A stretch of DNA of 64,000 nucleotides from Synaphobranchus kaupii (taxonomy: Eukaryota > Chordata > Actinopteri > Anguilliformes > Synaphobranchidae), in NCBI GenBank assembly GCA_029718625.1, contig CM056377.1, forward strand, positions 106,962,585 to 107,026,584, written 5' to 3'. A program made the position numbers and the translations under genes. Below, piece after piece: positions 49,392 to 59,750 of this stretch; position 1 is the stretch's first letter, and each line of letters starts with the position of its first letter. Below the pieces are notes generated by a model. That model did no database searches and was not told the DNA's origin. It worked only from the letters and a program-made list of their open reading frames with translations.

Positions 49392-49960
49392 CCTGCAAAC
49401 AACGTCAAAGACAGGACTTATTGATACTTGAGCTGAGTGTAATACAACAAATGCTAGATTGATACATTCATTATTCGTTGGGGAAAAACAATTTACTGAA
49501 GTTGCTCGATATACAATTAACTTAATCTGTCGTTAAGAAGTACATGTTAATACACGGCAGCACGGAAATAATTTGTTTTCTATGTTTAAAACCAATCAAG
49601 ACCAACTCAGAAACAGTCATATCTTGTATTTAAACTGCTGTAGCCTACAATTTGCTTGACTGTAGCAACTCTAAAGGTCATCTAATTGAAATACTCCTTT
49701 CTTCAAGGCAAAGAGACACCATAATGTAACTGTAAGACGTGTACAATGAATGATAATATAAAAAATGTTATTGTACATTATTCTTACCTTGTTACACGAC
49801 TGTACATTGCTTATTGGGCAGCTAACTATTGTATGTTTATTCTGCAAGCGGGAGCTACGAAAAAAGTGCTTTCTTCCTGCAGACGTCACGACTCCCCGTG
49901 ATTGGAGGAGCGCTGGGTGACCCGGATGTAAGATGGTGGCCACGATTCCAGTGGTTTAAG
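49392..49960 (-). promoter_or_regulatory. 5' end of the carboxylase-like gene: untranslated exon and promoter
   Basis: On the minus strand a consensus donor (AACAAG/GTAAGAA, exon end 49798) can be joined to the acceptor TTGTTTGCAG before 49392, which opens the exon carrying the start codon. The upstream exon would have an ATG near 49943 whose frame stops before the main start, so it would be an upstream ORF or an alternative transcript. Nearby are a CRE-like ACGTCA (49883-49888), an inverted CCAAT (ATTGG, about 49911) and a YY1-like AAGATGG (49930-49936). The start at 49268 is the first in-frame ATG. Confidence 0.5.
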
Positions 49961-50131
49961 CAGCAGATATGCTAACAGTTTCTGTGTTAAGGAAGCATCC
50001 AATGTCAGCAGTTCTAGACCAGCAGCAGTTGTATGTCATCTGCAGTTTCAGTCGGTGCATGCATAACATGTAATGGTGACGATAAGGACCAGCAGCGCAG
50101 TGGCGATGGTATGTAGCAGATAGAGCAAATG

Positions 50132-50661
50132 CTGTGGTTCTCAAACTCGGTCCCTGACTTTGTATGCTGATTTTCGTTCCATATCCCCCGGCGGTACGAA
50201 AAAAATGAGCGGATCCATTGTTAAAGCAGAGACTAACTGAGCTCTGGTCCAAGTCTGATATTTCATACATTAAAAAAAGAAGTGTTCTGCTTTTGTTCTG
50301 TCACTCTGATTGTGTTGAGTCTGGTGTGTTCCCGAAAAAGGCAATCGTGTTATTACCAGAGTTCTATCGTGCGTCCAGTTACGACGCGTTGTGAGGGTTT
50401 TTTCGAGGCCATGTGTGCTGTGTTTTTTTTATTGAATTAATCATTGCACAAATTATAGACGTTTACAAATTTGTTGTAGTTATTACATTGCTAACTGATA
50501 TGATGTAATCAAAGCCAAAGCAAATAGTATCAAGCCAAAAACTGCATTGTGTTAAGTTTCAGAAATAAAAGATGAACTTAAACACATGTGTTCAACAACC
50601 TTAATTGATGAAGAGATTGGCTGTACACGGGGTCCCCCGGGACCAAGTTTGAGAACCACTG
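50132..50661. mobile_element. DNA transposon remnant with hAT-like ends
   Basis: The left end CTGTGGTTCTCAAACTCGGT and the right end CCAAGTTTGAGAACCACTG are inverted copies of a common fish repeat terminus. The interior is non-coding and no clear target duplication is seen. Confidence 0.6.
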
Positions 50662-50695
50662 GAGTAATGTAAACGTTTATCATTGGCGCAATATA

Positions 50696-51611
50696 CAGAT
50701 TCTTTCCAAAAAATTTGAATATCATGGAAAAGTTTTTTTCCCCCATAATTCCATTCAAAAAGTGAAACTTTCATAGATTATAGATTCATTACACACAAAG
50801 TGAAATATTTCTAGCCTTTATTTGTTTCATTTTTCTTAATTTTGGCTTACAGCTCCAGAAAACCCCCAAAACAGTATTTCAAGAAATTAGAATAGTGTGT
50901 CGAAAATCAGCATTTACTTCAGTTATTTCAGAGAATGAATGTTTTAGACTGAGTGTCACACTCTAATCATCTAATTTACTCAAAACACCAGCAAAGTTTT
51001 TCTACAGGTGTGTCATTAAATTGGACAGGTATCTCAGTTTGGTTCAGTATGGGGAAGACTTCAGACTTGACAATTGGCCAGAAGACCATCATTGACACCC
51101 TCCAGAAGATGGGTAAGCCACAAAAGGTCATCGCTAAGGAGGCTGGCTGTTCACAGAGTGCAGTGTCCAAGCATATCAATAGAACGTTTAGTGGAAGGGA
51201 AAAATGTGGCAGGAGAAGGTGCACAAGCAAAAGAGATGACCGTGGGCTTCAGCGGATTGTCAAGCAAAGACGATTCCAAAATTTGGCGGAGATGCAGAGG
51301 GAGTGGACTGAGGCTGGAGTCAGTGCCTCTCTCCACGTACAGAGTGTGACACTCAGTCTAAAACATTCATTCTCTGAAATAACTGAAGTAAATGCTGATC
51401 TTCGACACACTATTCTAATTTCTTGAAATACTGTTTTGGGGGTTTTCTGGAGCTGTAAGCCAAAATTATGAAAAATGAAACAAATAAAGGCGAGAAATAT
51501 TTCACTTTGTGTGTAATGAATATATAATCTATGAAAGTTTCACTTTTTGAATGGAATTATGGAGAAAAAAAAAACTTTTCCATGATATTCTAATTTTTTG
51601 GAAAGGATCTG
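50696..51611 (+). mobile_element. Tc1-like element with ~270-bp inverted repeats
   Basis: A 916-bp element flanked by TA (50694-50695, 51612-51613). Inverted ends start CAGATTCTTTCCAAAAAATT and extend inward about 270 bp (50696-50970 against 51343-51611), far longer than the simple ends of most Tc1 copies. Between them is the 5' part of a transposase gene cut off where the right repeat begins. Confidence 0.85.
51049..51342 (+). pseudogene. Tc1-like transposase, N-terminal part only
   Basis: It starts MGKTSDLTIGQKTIIDTLQK, with a helix-turn-helix (GCSQSAVSKHINR) and a basic second domain (GRRRCTSKRDDRGLQRIVKQ), i.e. the paired-like DNA-binding half of a Tc1 transposase. The frame then runs into the right inverted repeat, and the DDE catalytic domain is absent. 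Non-functional as a transposase. Confidence 0.85.
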
Positions 51612-51832
51612 TATACAGTGCTCTCCACAATTATTGGCACCCCTGGTAAAGATGAGTAAAAAGGGTTATAAAAATTCACAGTTTGGTTAATTAGCTTAAT
51701 CTCACACTGAAAAAATGAGGAAAAATCCAACCTTTAACTGAAGAAAATTTATTATGAGAAAAAAATCGCTCATCATGAGATAATTATTTTTAACAAAACC
51801 ACGTGTGCCACAATTATTGGCACCCCTGTATT
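51612..51832. mobile_element. second Tc1-like terminal fragment
   Basis: It begins TACAGTGCTCTCCACAATTA then TTGGCACCCCTGGTAAAGAT, a very common fish Tc1-like end, and includes an inverted echo (CACAATTATTGGCACCCCTG at about 51809). It shares the TA with the preceding element. Truncated. Confidence 0.75.
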
Positions 51833-51836
51833 TATA

Positions 51837-52510
51837 TATAGAATAAAGTAATCATTTTTAATATTTGGTCGCATATCCTTTGCATGCCATGACTTCCTGA
51901 TGTGTGTGACCCAGCAACATCAAAAGACTCTTGATATCTTATTTTCAAACAAGCCTCATACCATCACTCTGTTGCCAGATATGCAGTAGATATGGATGGA
52001 TCACTTCAAGGGTTGTTTCTTCTGACAAATTTTCCTATTGAACTCTATGGAAAAATAAGTCAGGAGAAGAAACCCTTCAAGTTATCCATCCATATCTACT
52101 GTATTTCTGGCATCAGAGTGATGGTTTAAGGCTTGTTTGATACGTCAGACCCTTGATGACTTGGAGCCATTTAGCCAACCATGTGTTCCATACTGTTTCA
52201 GTGTAATTTACAGCTAAATCTCGTCCCACCCCCCAATTCCCATAGAGATCCATTGAAATGCAGAGAAGTTATAGTATCGCTTGTAAGAGTACCAGAAAAT
52301 AAGATATCAAGAGTCTTGATGTTGTTGGGTCACAGGACAACATGCAAAGGATATGTGACCAAGTATTAAAAATGATTACTTTATTCTACATTATGTTAAA
52401 CTGTCATAATGTTAAACAATATTTTTGCCCAAAAATAGAGGGGACGTTTACAAAAGGTTCTATAATTTCTAAACAGTTCATCCGATATGGATGAAAATAC
52501 CCTCAAATTA
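51837..52510. mobile_element. fold-back copy of the local MITE family (copy C)
   Basis: Forward arm 51837-52058 and inverted arm 52060-52500 share sequences with copies A and B. The centre pairs GATATGGATGGATCACTTCA with the reverse arm around 52090. The right side ends with the reverse of the family end (TAGAAATTATAGAACC type), so the copy was rebuilt as a palindrome. Confidence 0.65.
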
Positions 52511-52904
52511 AAGCTGACAGTCTGCACTTCAACCTAATTGTCATTGTATCCTTTCAAACTCAAAGTGCTAGAGTACATAACCAAAATAACAACAAGATAA
52601 TCAATGTTATTCACTTCACCTGTCAGTGGTTTTAATGTTGTGGCTGATCGGTGTATACACATACATATACAGTACATACACTAGCGTTCAAAAGTTTGGA
52701 ATCACTGAGACATTTTTATGTTTTTGAAAGAAATTGATAATTTTATTCACCAAGGTAGCATTAACTTGATCAAAAAATAGTCAAGACATTGATAATGTTA
52801 TGAACTACTATTTCTATTTAATTCTATTTCTACTTTAGCAATTGTAGCCATTTTTACACATAGCCCCCCCCCCCCATTTTAGGGCAACAAATGTAATTAA
52901 CATA

Positions 52905-53105
52905 AATTTAAATAAAGTCATCATATTTAATATTTGGTTACATATCCTTTGCATGCCATGACTTCCTGATGTCTGTGACCCAACAACATCAAAAGACTCT
53001 TGATATCTAGTTTTCAGGTACTCTTACAAGCGATAACCTCTCTGCATTTGAATTGATCTCTACGGGAATTGGGGGTTGGGACTAGATTAAGCTGTAAATT
53101 ACACA
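52905..53105. repeat. local MITE family fragment (copy D)
   Basis: It carries AAAGTCATCATATTTAATAT, GCATGCCATGACTTCCTGAT and GGGAATTGGGGGTTGGGACT, matching copies B and C with substitutions. Both ends are missing. Confidence 0.7.
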
Positions 53106-53432
53106 GATGTTTCAGCGTCAAGCTTTCTTCAGTGCACAAATGCGAATTTAAGCCATTTCTTTTGGTGTGCGGGTACTTCTTTCCTCTGATTAGTGCTTCA
53201 TTCAGTGATAACGTGCCCAATGACGTCTAGAATGAGGTATTAGAAGTATAAATTGAGAAATATTATCAAGTAACATGGGAATATGGAAAAGAAGAGGAAT
53301 ATTTGAAGTTTGTATGTTCACAAATACAGCTAGACTATGAATTTTTGGCCTTTAGGTTAACAGATACTAGAATGTAGTCTTCGTGAAAATACTCTGTTCT
53401 AATTCGCAGTGTTTCCTCTACCCTTGTTTTAG
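53106..53432. other. upstream of KDZ-like gene, no exon identified
   Basis: The transcript of the next gene must start upstream of 53433, since that exon opens with a splice acceptor and lacks an in-frame ATG near its start. I could not identify the first exon(s) here. Confidence 0.4.
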
Positions 53433-56400
53433 ACCCACATAACAATCCAGAAGAGGAGGGCATTGCCAGTCCTGGAACAGTGTTCCTCTTGCTGCCATCA
53501 ATATCACTGTCCTTTTTGTGATATCAGTTTGTTCAAGCCAACAAAGCATTTCAAAGTGAAATTACATTTGGAAGGCCATTTTAATCGGGCGGTTTTCCAT
53601 GAAGGTACTTTTCCCCCATGTACAGTCGTGTAATATACGTTGTGATCTTTTTTAAGTGAAATGAGGAATTGTGAGCCTAGGTCCAGAAAGCCTAGGTTGA
53701 TGCATGTTCAGTTCCTTTTGTGACATTTAAATTGGCGTAGGCTGTGTCAGTATAACAAAAACAGCAATACAAGCACTTTACTAAAGTAAAGTCCCTGAAG
53801 AAACTCTGTGGGCTGGCTGAAACCATTGCTTATAATGTAAACTTTTTTATAAACTGCTTCCCAAATTTTTAAAATAGCCAGAAAAGTACAAGCTAAGGAA
53901 TGTTGGTAAATTATGAAAAAATAGTGTTGAAATGTGGAGGGGGGGAAATATTTCAAGGAAATTACATGATATGAGCTAAATTGGATAGTATGTAAGTTGC
54001 CAGTTTTGTTTGTTAGGTTTTAGCATGCATCAAATCCTTTAAGGACTTTGCACTGCTGTTATTGAAAAAAAACATATTAATAATTATACACTTTCTCTGT
54101 ATTTTTAGATCTCACAATTCACAGATGTGGGCTTCAGTGCAGAACTCCACTGCGTCAACTCCATTATCACTGTGTGTACTGTCAAAAGACAGTCATCAGA
54201 AGATTTGATTTCCACAGACATATAGTGATATGCAAGGCAAGAAACACAACTGCCCCATCAGCTGTGGAACAAACTTCCTCCACTACCACCACCACCACCA
54301 CCACCCCTGCAACAGCCCCAGTTGCCTCTGTGGAACAGACCACCGTCACCACCTCTGTAAGAGCCCGTGCCCCAGCCGCCTCCATCACTCTTAGCCATAC
54401 ACCCTCCCCCAGCCCTCGCATCAGAAGTATCTTTGTTAGGACAATAACACGGAAGAGGTGCCCCATTTGCAACATCTTGATAAACAAATGTAACTTAAAC
54501 AAACACATAAAAAGAAAGCACTCCAAACAAAAGCCCAATGACATTAATTGGACGTGCCACCTCGAAAGTGAACTTCTTGATGAGGAAAATGGTATTTATG
54601 CTGTCCTAAAAAATTTCAGAGGACAAAGCATACCCCTCCATGTTCAATTGAAGACATGGGGTGACGACCACTGCATTTCTTGTGAATCATTGGAGTGCCA
54701 TCTGGACATGGATGTGGCTAGGAGGAGTGGGTTGACTGGGTATCAGTGTCACCATGTTAGGTCGGTCATGTACTCAACCTCCTCTGCAAATACGGTTTCA
54801 CTGTCTGAAGATTTGTTGTCCGAGATGGTGGAGTCAAAGTGGTTCGGTGAAGACGAAAAGAAGGAATGCCTTTCACGACAACATCTAGCTGACATCAACA
54901 ACGTGGCACTCTCAGTCTTCACAGCTATTGGAGTTTCTCATACCAAAAAATGTGTTTCAGTGTATGAACCCACACTGTCACATTACAGCCGGCTGGGACG
55001 TGTCATGGTAGTCTATGATACAAAGTTGAACCAGTGGCGTTGTCCATGTGGGAAACTTCCACGGTCGTGCCTTCATAAATGCATTGCCAAATGGCACCTG
55101 TTCCAATTCCAGCGGTACTTATTTAGGTTAGTTTGTAGCACTGAGGAAGATCTGGGGCCAGACACAGACAGAGAACAGACTACTTGTTCAGGGAACAAGG
55201 GTGATGAGTCTGACAGTCCCACTTATCCACCAGAGGGTGTTGCGCTGGAGAAAATGGTCAAATATATTCTACAGTGCAAAAAGATACCTGCAGTCCTTCC
55301 AGATAACATGCGGCTTCCATCTCTGGAAAGGGAGTACCCCAGGCACCTAATACCAGAAGAAACCATATGCCAGAGATGTCCAGGCATTGTGCCCCTCAGT
55401 GATCCATTTCTTATAACAACCAAAGGAAAAATACTTACCAATTGCCGTATTATTGAAGGTAAGTTAAGATATTTATGTAATTAATTTCTTATTACTTTAT
55501 GGTGGTAAAGATGCATTTGGATCTCATTGAGTTATTCCATGTTTAGACATCTCGACTTACTGCAAACATTGCCCAGAATGTGGGATGTTATACCGGTACC
55601 AAGAGTGGAACGAAGGCCTTCACAACTACAATGACCAGATAATTCTCGACTTGGCACTGTGCTTGACTTTAAGAAACCTGCTCCAGGTAATTTCATATTT
55701 TTAATTGAAATTTGGTAGTTGACATTTTTCACTGTGAAATTATCTGTAATCCAGGCTTTTATCAACTTAATCTATATGGCCATGTGTGCTCAATCACATT
55801 CCATCCCCCCCCCCCCATCTCTCTCTCTCCCCCCTCTACCTCTCCATCCCTCTGTCTCCCTCTTGCAGGTCCATACTGCTGTCAGCAGAGCTGTGGAGTA
55901 CCTGGAATTGACAACTGGAGTGAAATTTCCACCCTCTGACACCGTGCTACATGGGTACTTGCATTTTGAGGCACTTACAGCTCATGAGTACAAGTACTCG
56001 TGTGTTACATGTGGTGATAATCCACCGGTCGTGGTGATGGATTTACACAAGAATGGTGTCTTCCACTCGCGTATGTATGATTTACTGGAAATTCTTAATG
56101 CATTTGCTTAACATCATCTTAATTCATTTGTTTATATGATGTAATGAACAAATATGGATGCGATTTTTGTGTTTTCAGTGAATGACATTGAAGGGCCACC
56201 GACAAATTTCAATGGGGAGGTTGACGTGGAAAGGTTTTGGGAGGCACTTTCCATGGAGATGGTTGGGCGAGGATTTGTGACAAGTAATGCAAAAATGAAG
56301 AGCACATTTTCTGTGACATGTCAGTTGCTGTAAATACTGTGTTGTTGTTGACAAATGTTTCTATTGGCCAAATTGTGATTCTAGGCTCAAGGAACAACCC

Positions 56401-57668
56401 ATTTACAGTAACGCCATCATACCACTTTTGGGCCCCATGGATTGGTCCCACCACACGTCACTCAAAAGTGGTTCTGAATACGGAGTTTAAAAAGGTTCAT
56501 CAACCAAAAACAAAGAAAGAGGTAGCAGAAATTTGTGTGTCAGAAGGCCGACTGAGAGATGAGCTTTTTAAGCAGAAGGTTTGTCCATCAAAATGTCCTC
56601 TATTTGCACAATTAGTTTTGTTTTTGCTGATGAATACATTTTTCATTTCAAAATTTCAATTACCTTTATTTTATAGGTTCCTATCCTACGGAAATTATGC
56701 AGAGAGTGTGGTTTGGACTCAGAAGGTTCCCGAAGCAATCTCTTGGTAAGGTTGTCCAATGGGATGAAGTCGAGAGAAACGTATGACAAGATCCATGAGA
56801 AGATCTGGGCTGCTTCAGGTAAGTGTATTTTTTATTACCATTTCAACGTATTATGTATGAGCATGACAGAAATACCAGACAATTATGGAACTTTTACTAG
56901 AAATGAAATGACAGTCTGCAATTTTTGTTTTAGAGTTATAAAATTAGCTTGGTGGAATAGTGATTTTCTAACAAAGAGCCTGGATTGTTTCTCTCAGGTG
57001 GATGGGCAGTGATCATGTGCCCTTGTGGGATCGTGTACAGCGTAAAGTGTAACCTAAGAGCAGAAAGCCCAAGCGATTTCACAGACATGTTATTATCATG
57101 GACTCACATGCCAAATGTTGTTCTCTATGACTTTGCACAAAGTCTTGCGACCCACACAAATCTGAGGGTACCAGAAGCTATGCCCTTCAGACCACATGAG
57201 GGATGCTTAATGGCACCAACGGCAGAAAACATCAAACTGGCCCAAGAAGGGAAACTGCGAGTTTCTCTACCATGGCTGGAGAGAATGGAAGTGAAGGAAA
57301 ATGCCAATGGACACCCAATTACAGGCAGCTCGGACCACTACGCTCTCTACGACAGATGCCATGAGGACAACATAAAAGATGGTAGCGATGCCTTACGAGA
57401 AATTGGCCTTGTCCCTCAACTGGCAGGGAAACTTAACAGCCAGGTTGCAGAGCAGCTGTTTTCAAAAATGAAGAAAAATAATTACTTTCTGAACATGTCA
57501 TTGCCATCCACTCATCTTTTCCAAATGAGGAACATAATTCATCACCACAATGAAAACAAGAATAACTCCACTCATCTTTTCCAAATGAGGAACATAATTC
57601 ATCACCACAATGAAAACAAGAATAACAGTATCCTGAAGCGATTGAAAGACCGGTTTTGTGTTATTTGA
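53433..57668 (+). CDS. HMGXB3-like / KDZ-transposase-like gene (5' partial, at least 991 aa)
   Basis: Exons: 53433-53604, 54109-55458, 55547-55686, 55869-56070, 56179-56283, 56385-56578, 56677-56818, 56998-57668. Phases join to 2976 nt open to a TGA; an upstream exon with the start codon is still missing. It begins with zinc fingers: CCHQYHCPFCDIS with a following H-x3-H, YHCVYCQKT with HRHIVIC, and a classical C2H2, KRCPICN through KHIKRKH. A Ser/Thr/Pro linker follows, then CxC-rich clusters including a SWIM-like CPCGKLPRSCLH, and CKHCPECG. The second half resembles the RNase-H-like core of KDZ transposases and their relative HMGXB3: VVVMDLHKNG (about residue 612), VVLYDFAQSL (about 813) and QVAEQLFSKM (about 920) could be its three acidic positions. 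The AATAAA at 57858-57863 fits a 3' end. It is split by eight or more introns, so it is more like a domesticated or gene-type copy than a fresh transposon. Family call is inference from cysteine patterns and C-terminal resemblance. Confidence 0.75.
57508..57627 (+). repeat. in-frame 60-bp tandem duplication inside the KDZ-like gene
   Basis: Two 60-bp units, 57508-57567 and 57568-57627, identical except at the last base. They encode STHLFQMRNIIHHHNENKNN twice, close to the C-terminus, and the frame is kept. Confidence 0.95.
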
Positions 57669-58720
57669 TGCATTTTATTCTGGGTGCTGTCATCACTGTC
57701 TCTCTTCACAGGCCACAAAGATAACACTCGTTGCCTGCTCTCGGTTTTTGTTGCATGTAAATTTTGGCCATGTGCATGTAAAGAAAAATATAAATAATCT
57801 GTATTGAGTTGAGGATAATTTTTCATCATAAAAACATCAGTGTTTTTATACTGCTGGAATAAAATTGACAAATAACAAAAAATGTGTCCAGAAAACATTT
57901 TATTTAATATTCTATTTTCAAAATTTTTATATTTGTCCATAAAGTAGTAGTAGTAGCGTAATCTATTGTTTTATAGTTTTCATTGGATCCACTCCAAAAA
58001 AATCATCAGCCAATCATTGGCCACAAAATGAAAACCATCCATCCAATCGCAGGTGGTCTTATGACCCACCGACACCTCTGAAGACACTCTATCCATCCAG
58101 TCTTGTGAACTGCACAGCCAATCACAAGCGACATCTGAATCAAATAATTAACTATGGGCTTCAATAAAGTAAAATCAGGTGTCTTCGTGCTGGGCTAAAA
58201 CAAAAACCTGCACCCACACCGGCCCTTTTCGGTTAAGATTTGACACCCCTGGTTTAAGGCATAGACATGCATATTTAACAAGACAGGGAAGCACACTCTC
58301 AGCCAACCATAAGCTGCATAGCACTTGAATTAAGCCTGAGATATAAGCTTGTGGAGAGGTACTCTTTAAGAGCATAGCAGTTGCCAATAATATGTTTTTA
58401 CAGTAAAAACAAACTGGGCTTTCCTTAGTTTCGAAGACCTCTGCATGATCACCGTCAGCAACCTTTGGAACACCAGCCTTTAAAGGCACCACTAGAGAAT
58501 GTGAAGATTATTTTGGACTGACGTCATTTAAATGCTCAGGGTATGAGGACTTATCCGAAAAAAATCAGTTTGGTGAGTAAGAATATGTTCATCAGCAAGA
58601 ATGGAAGCTTTAGAAACTAAATATTTTCTGCTCATTCATGTACAAAGCTCGCCCTGTTGTCGCACACCTTTGATTCCGTTGCATGAATAATTATTTTAGG
58701 TTATTCACTGACTTAGTGTG
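57669..58720. other. 3' UTR and intergenic with a repeat fragment
   Basis: A polyadenylation signal lies at 57858-57863. At about 58175-58260 lies a fragment of a common repeat (CTGGGCTAAAACAAAAACCT through GACACCCCTGG). Nothing else recognised. Confidence 0.5.
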
Positions 58721-58722
58721 GG

Positions 58723-59206
58723 GGTTACACACTCTCCTGCTCTATTTACATTCTCTCCCCTTGTTCTCGTTCCCTCTCACAGGTGCCGGTGGTTAAGCTT
58801 GATTGACGAGCTTATTTAAGGTTCCCGGTTACCTAGGAGAGATGAATAGAAACCCCATCTGTGCAGCACTCTTTTTCGGTTAACTTCGGTTTAGGTTTAT
58901 TTAGTTCCCTTTTTATTTTGGGGACAGGGATCCGATGGTCCAGTTTTCGTAGCTTTATTTGTATGTTTCTATTTCACATGCTGGTTAATTTAAGGCAAGC
59001 CCTGGGTCCGATGACCCATTGCATGGTGAGCCTAGGAACTTGACCTCCTTTTGTTCTTTTTGGCCGGATCCCTGGACTGTTATTGTTTCTTATGTTAGTC
59101 AATTTGTGTTTTTGAACAATAAAAATGTTTATTTGCACCTTTCTGGTCTGGCCTTGTAATATGTTGTGCCGCATTGTCAAACAAATTAAGGTGACAACCT
59201 AACGGG
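58723..59206 (+). mobile_element. possible solo LTR
   Basis: A stretch beginning TGTGGGGGTTACACACTC with a TATA-like TTATTTAAGG (about 58810) and an AATAAAAATG signal (about 59118), spaced as U3-R-U5 of an LTR. I found no matching second copy and no clean target duplication, so this is tentative. Confidence 0.35.
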
Positions 59207-59359
59207 CATAAAATACATTTCTTTAATTTATCTTTTTCTTTTGTCCGCATAGTTAGTTCTCAAGCTAATCCATTCTTGCTCATTGTTTAGGTACATTAAG
59301 CCGCAAATTAAGCAGGAAAAGCGGCGCTTGACGAGCACAGTTTATCTGGCTTACAGTAC

Positions 59360-59750
59360 CAAATGCCCGTACTGAGTTGGGGGGGGGGGGCTTTTATGTA
59401 GCCTACTCCGCTCCTTCAAGTTGGAATGAACTTCAAAAAAGCATGACTCTTCAGGACCTTGTTGCATTGAATGAGTTTAGAGCTGGGGTCAAAGACATGG
59501 AATTCAATGGAATGGGGGGATGTCACTGTTTTAATCTTTAGGTAATTATATCTTTACATTCACTGTTTAAAATTGATGTTTTTAAATTGATCCTTTTTCT
59601 ATTTTTTTATTATAATCGTTTGCTATTGTAATATTTTGATGTTCTGTGTTGTCATTGTCTGAAACTACGTGCTGCTTTTCTTGAAAAAAGAGATTTTAGA
59701 TCTCAATGAGACTAACCTGGGTAAATAAAGGCAAATCAATAAATGAATTA
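59360..59750 (+). mobile_element. LINE 3' end
   Basis: One frame reads FYVAYSAPSSWNELQKSMTL and on to a stop, the C-terminal tail typical of fish non-LTR retrotransposon reverse transcriptase ORFs. The 3' end GAGATTTTAGATCTCAATGA then ACCTGGGTAAATAAAGG is a well-known LINE terminus. Strongly 5'-truncated; a G-tract near 59378 breaks the frame. Confidence 0.75.

Noticed and set aside
49671..49943. 90-codon minus ORF as the N-terminus of the carboxylase-like protein
   Set aside because: After splicing at 49798 to 49392 its frame hits a stop before the MLSVSRW start, so it cannot be joined to the main frame.
51151..51336. Minus-strand ORFs over the Tc1-like element
   Set aside because: Antisense shadows of the transposase remnant.
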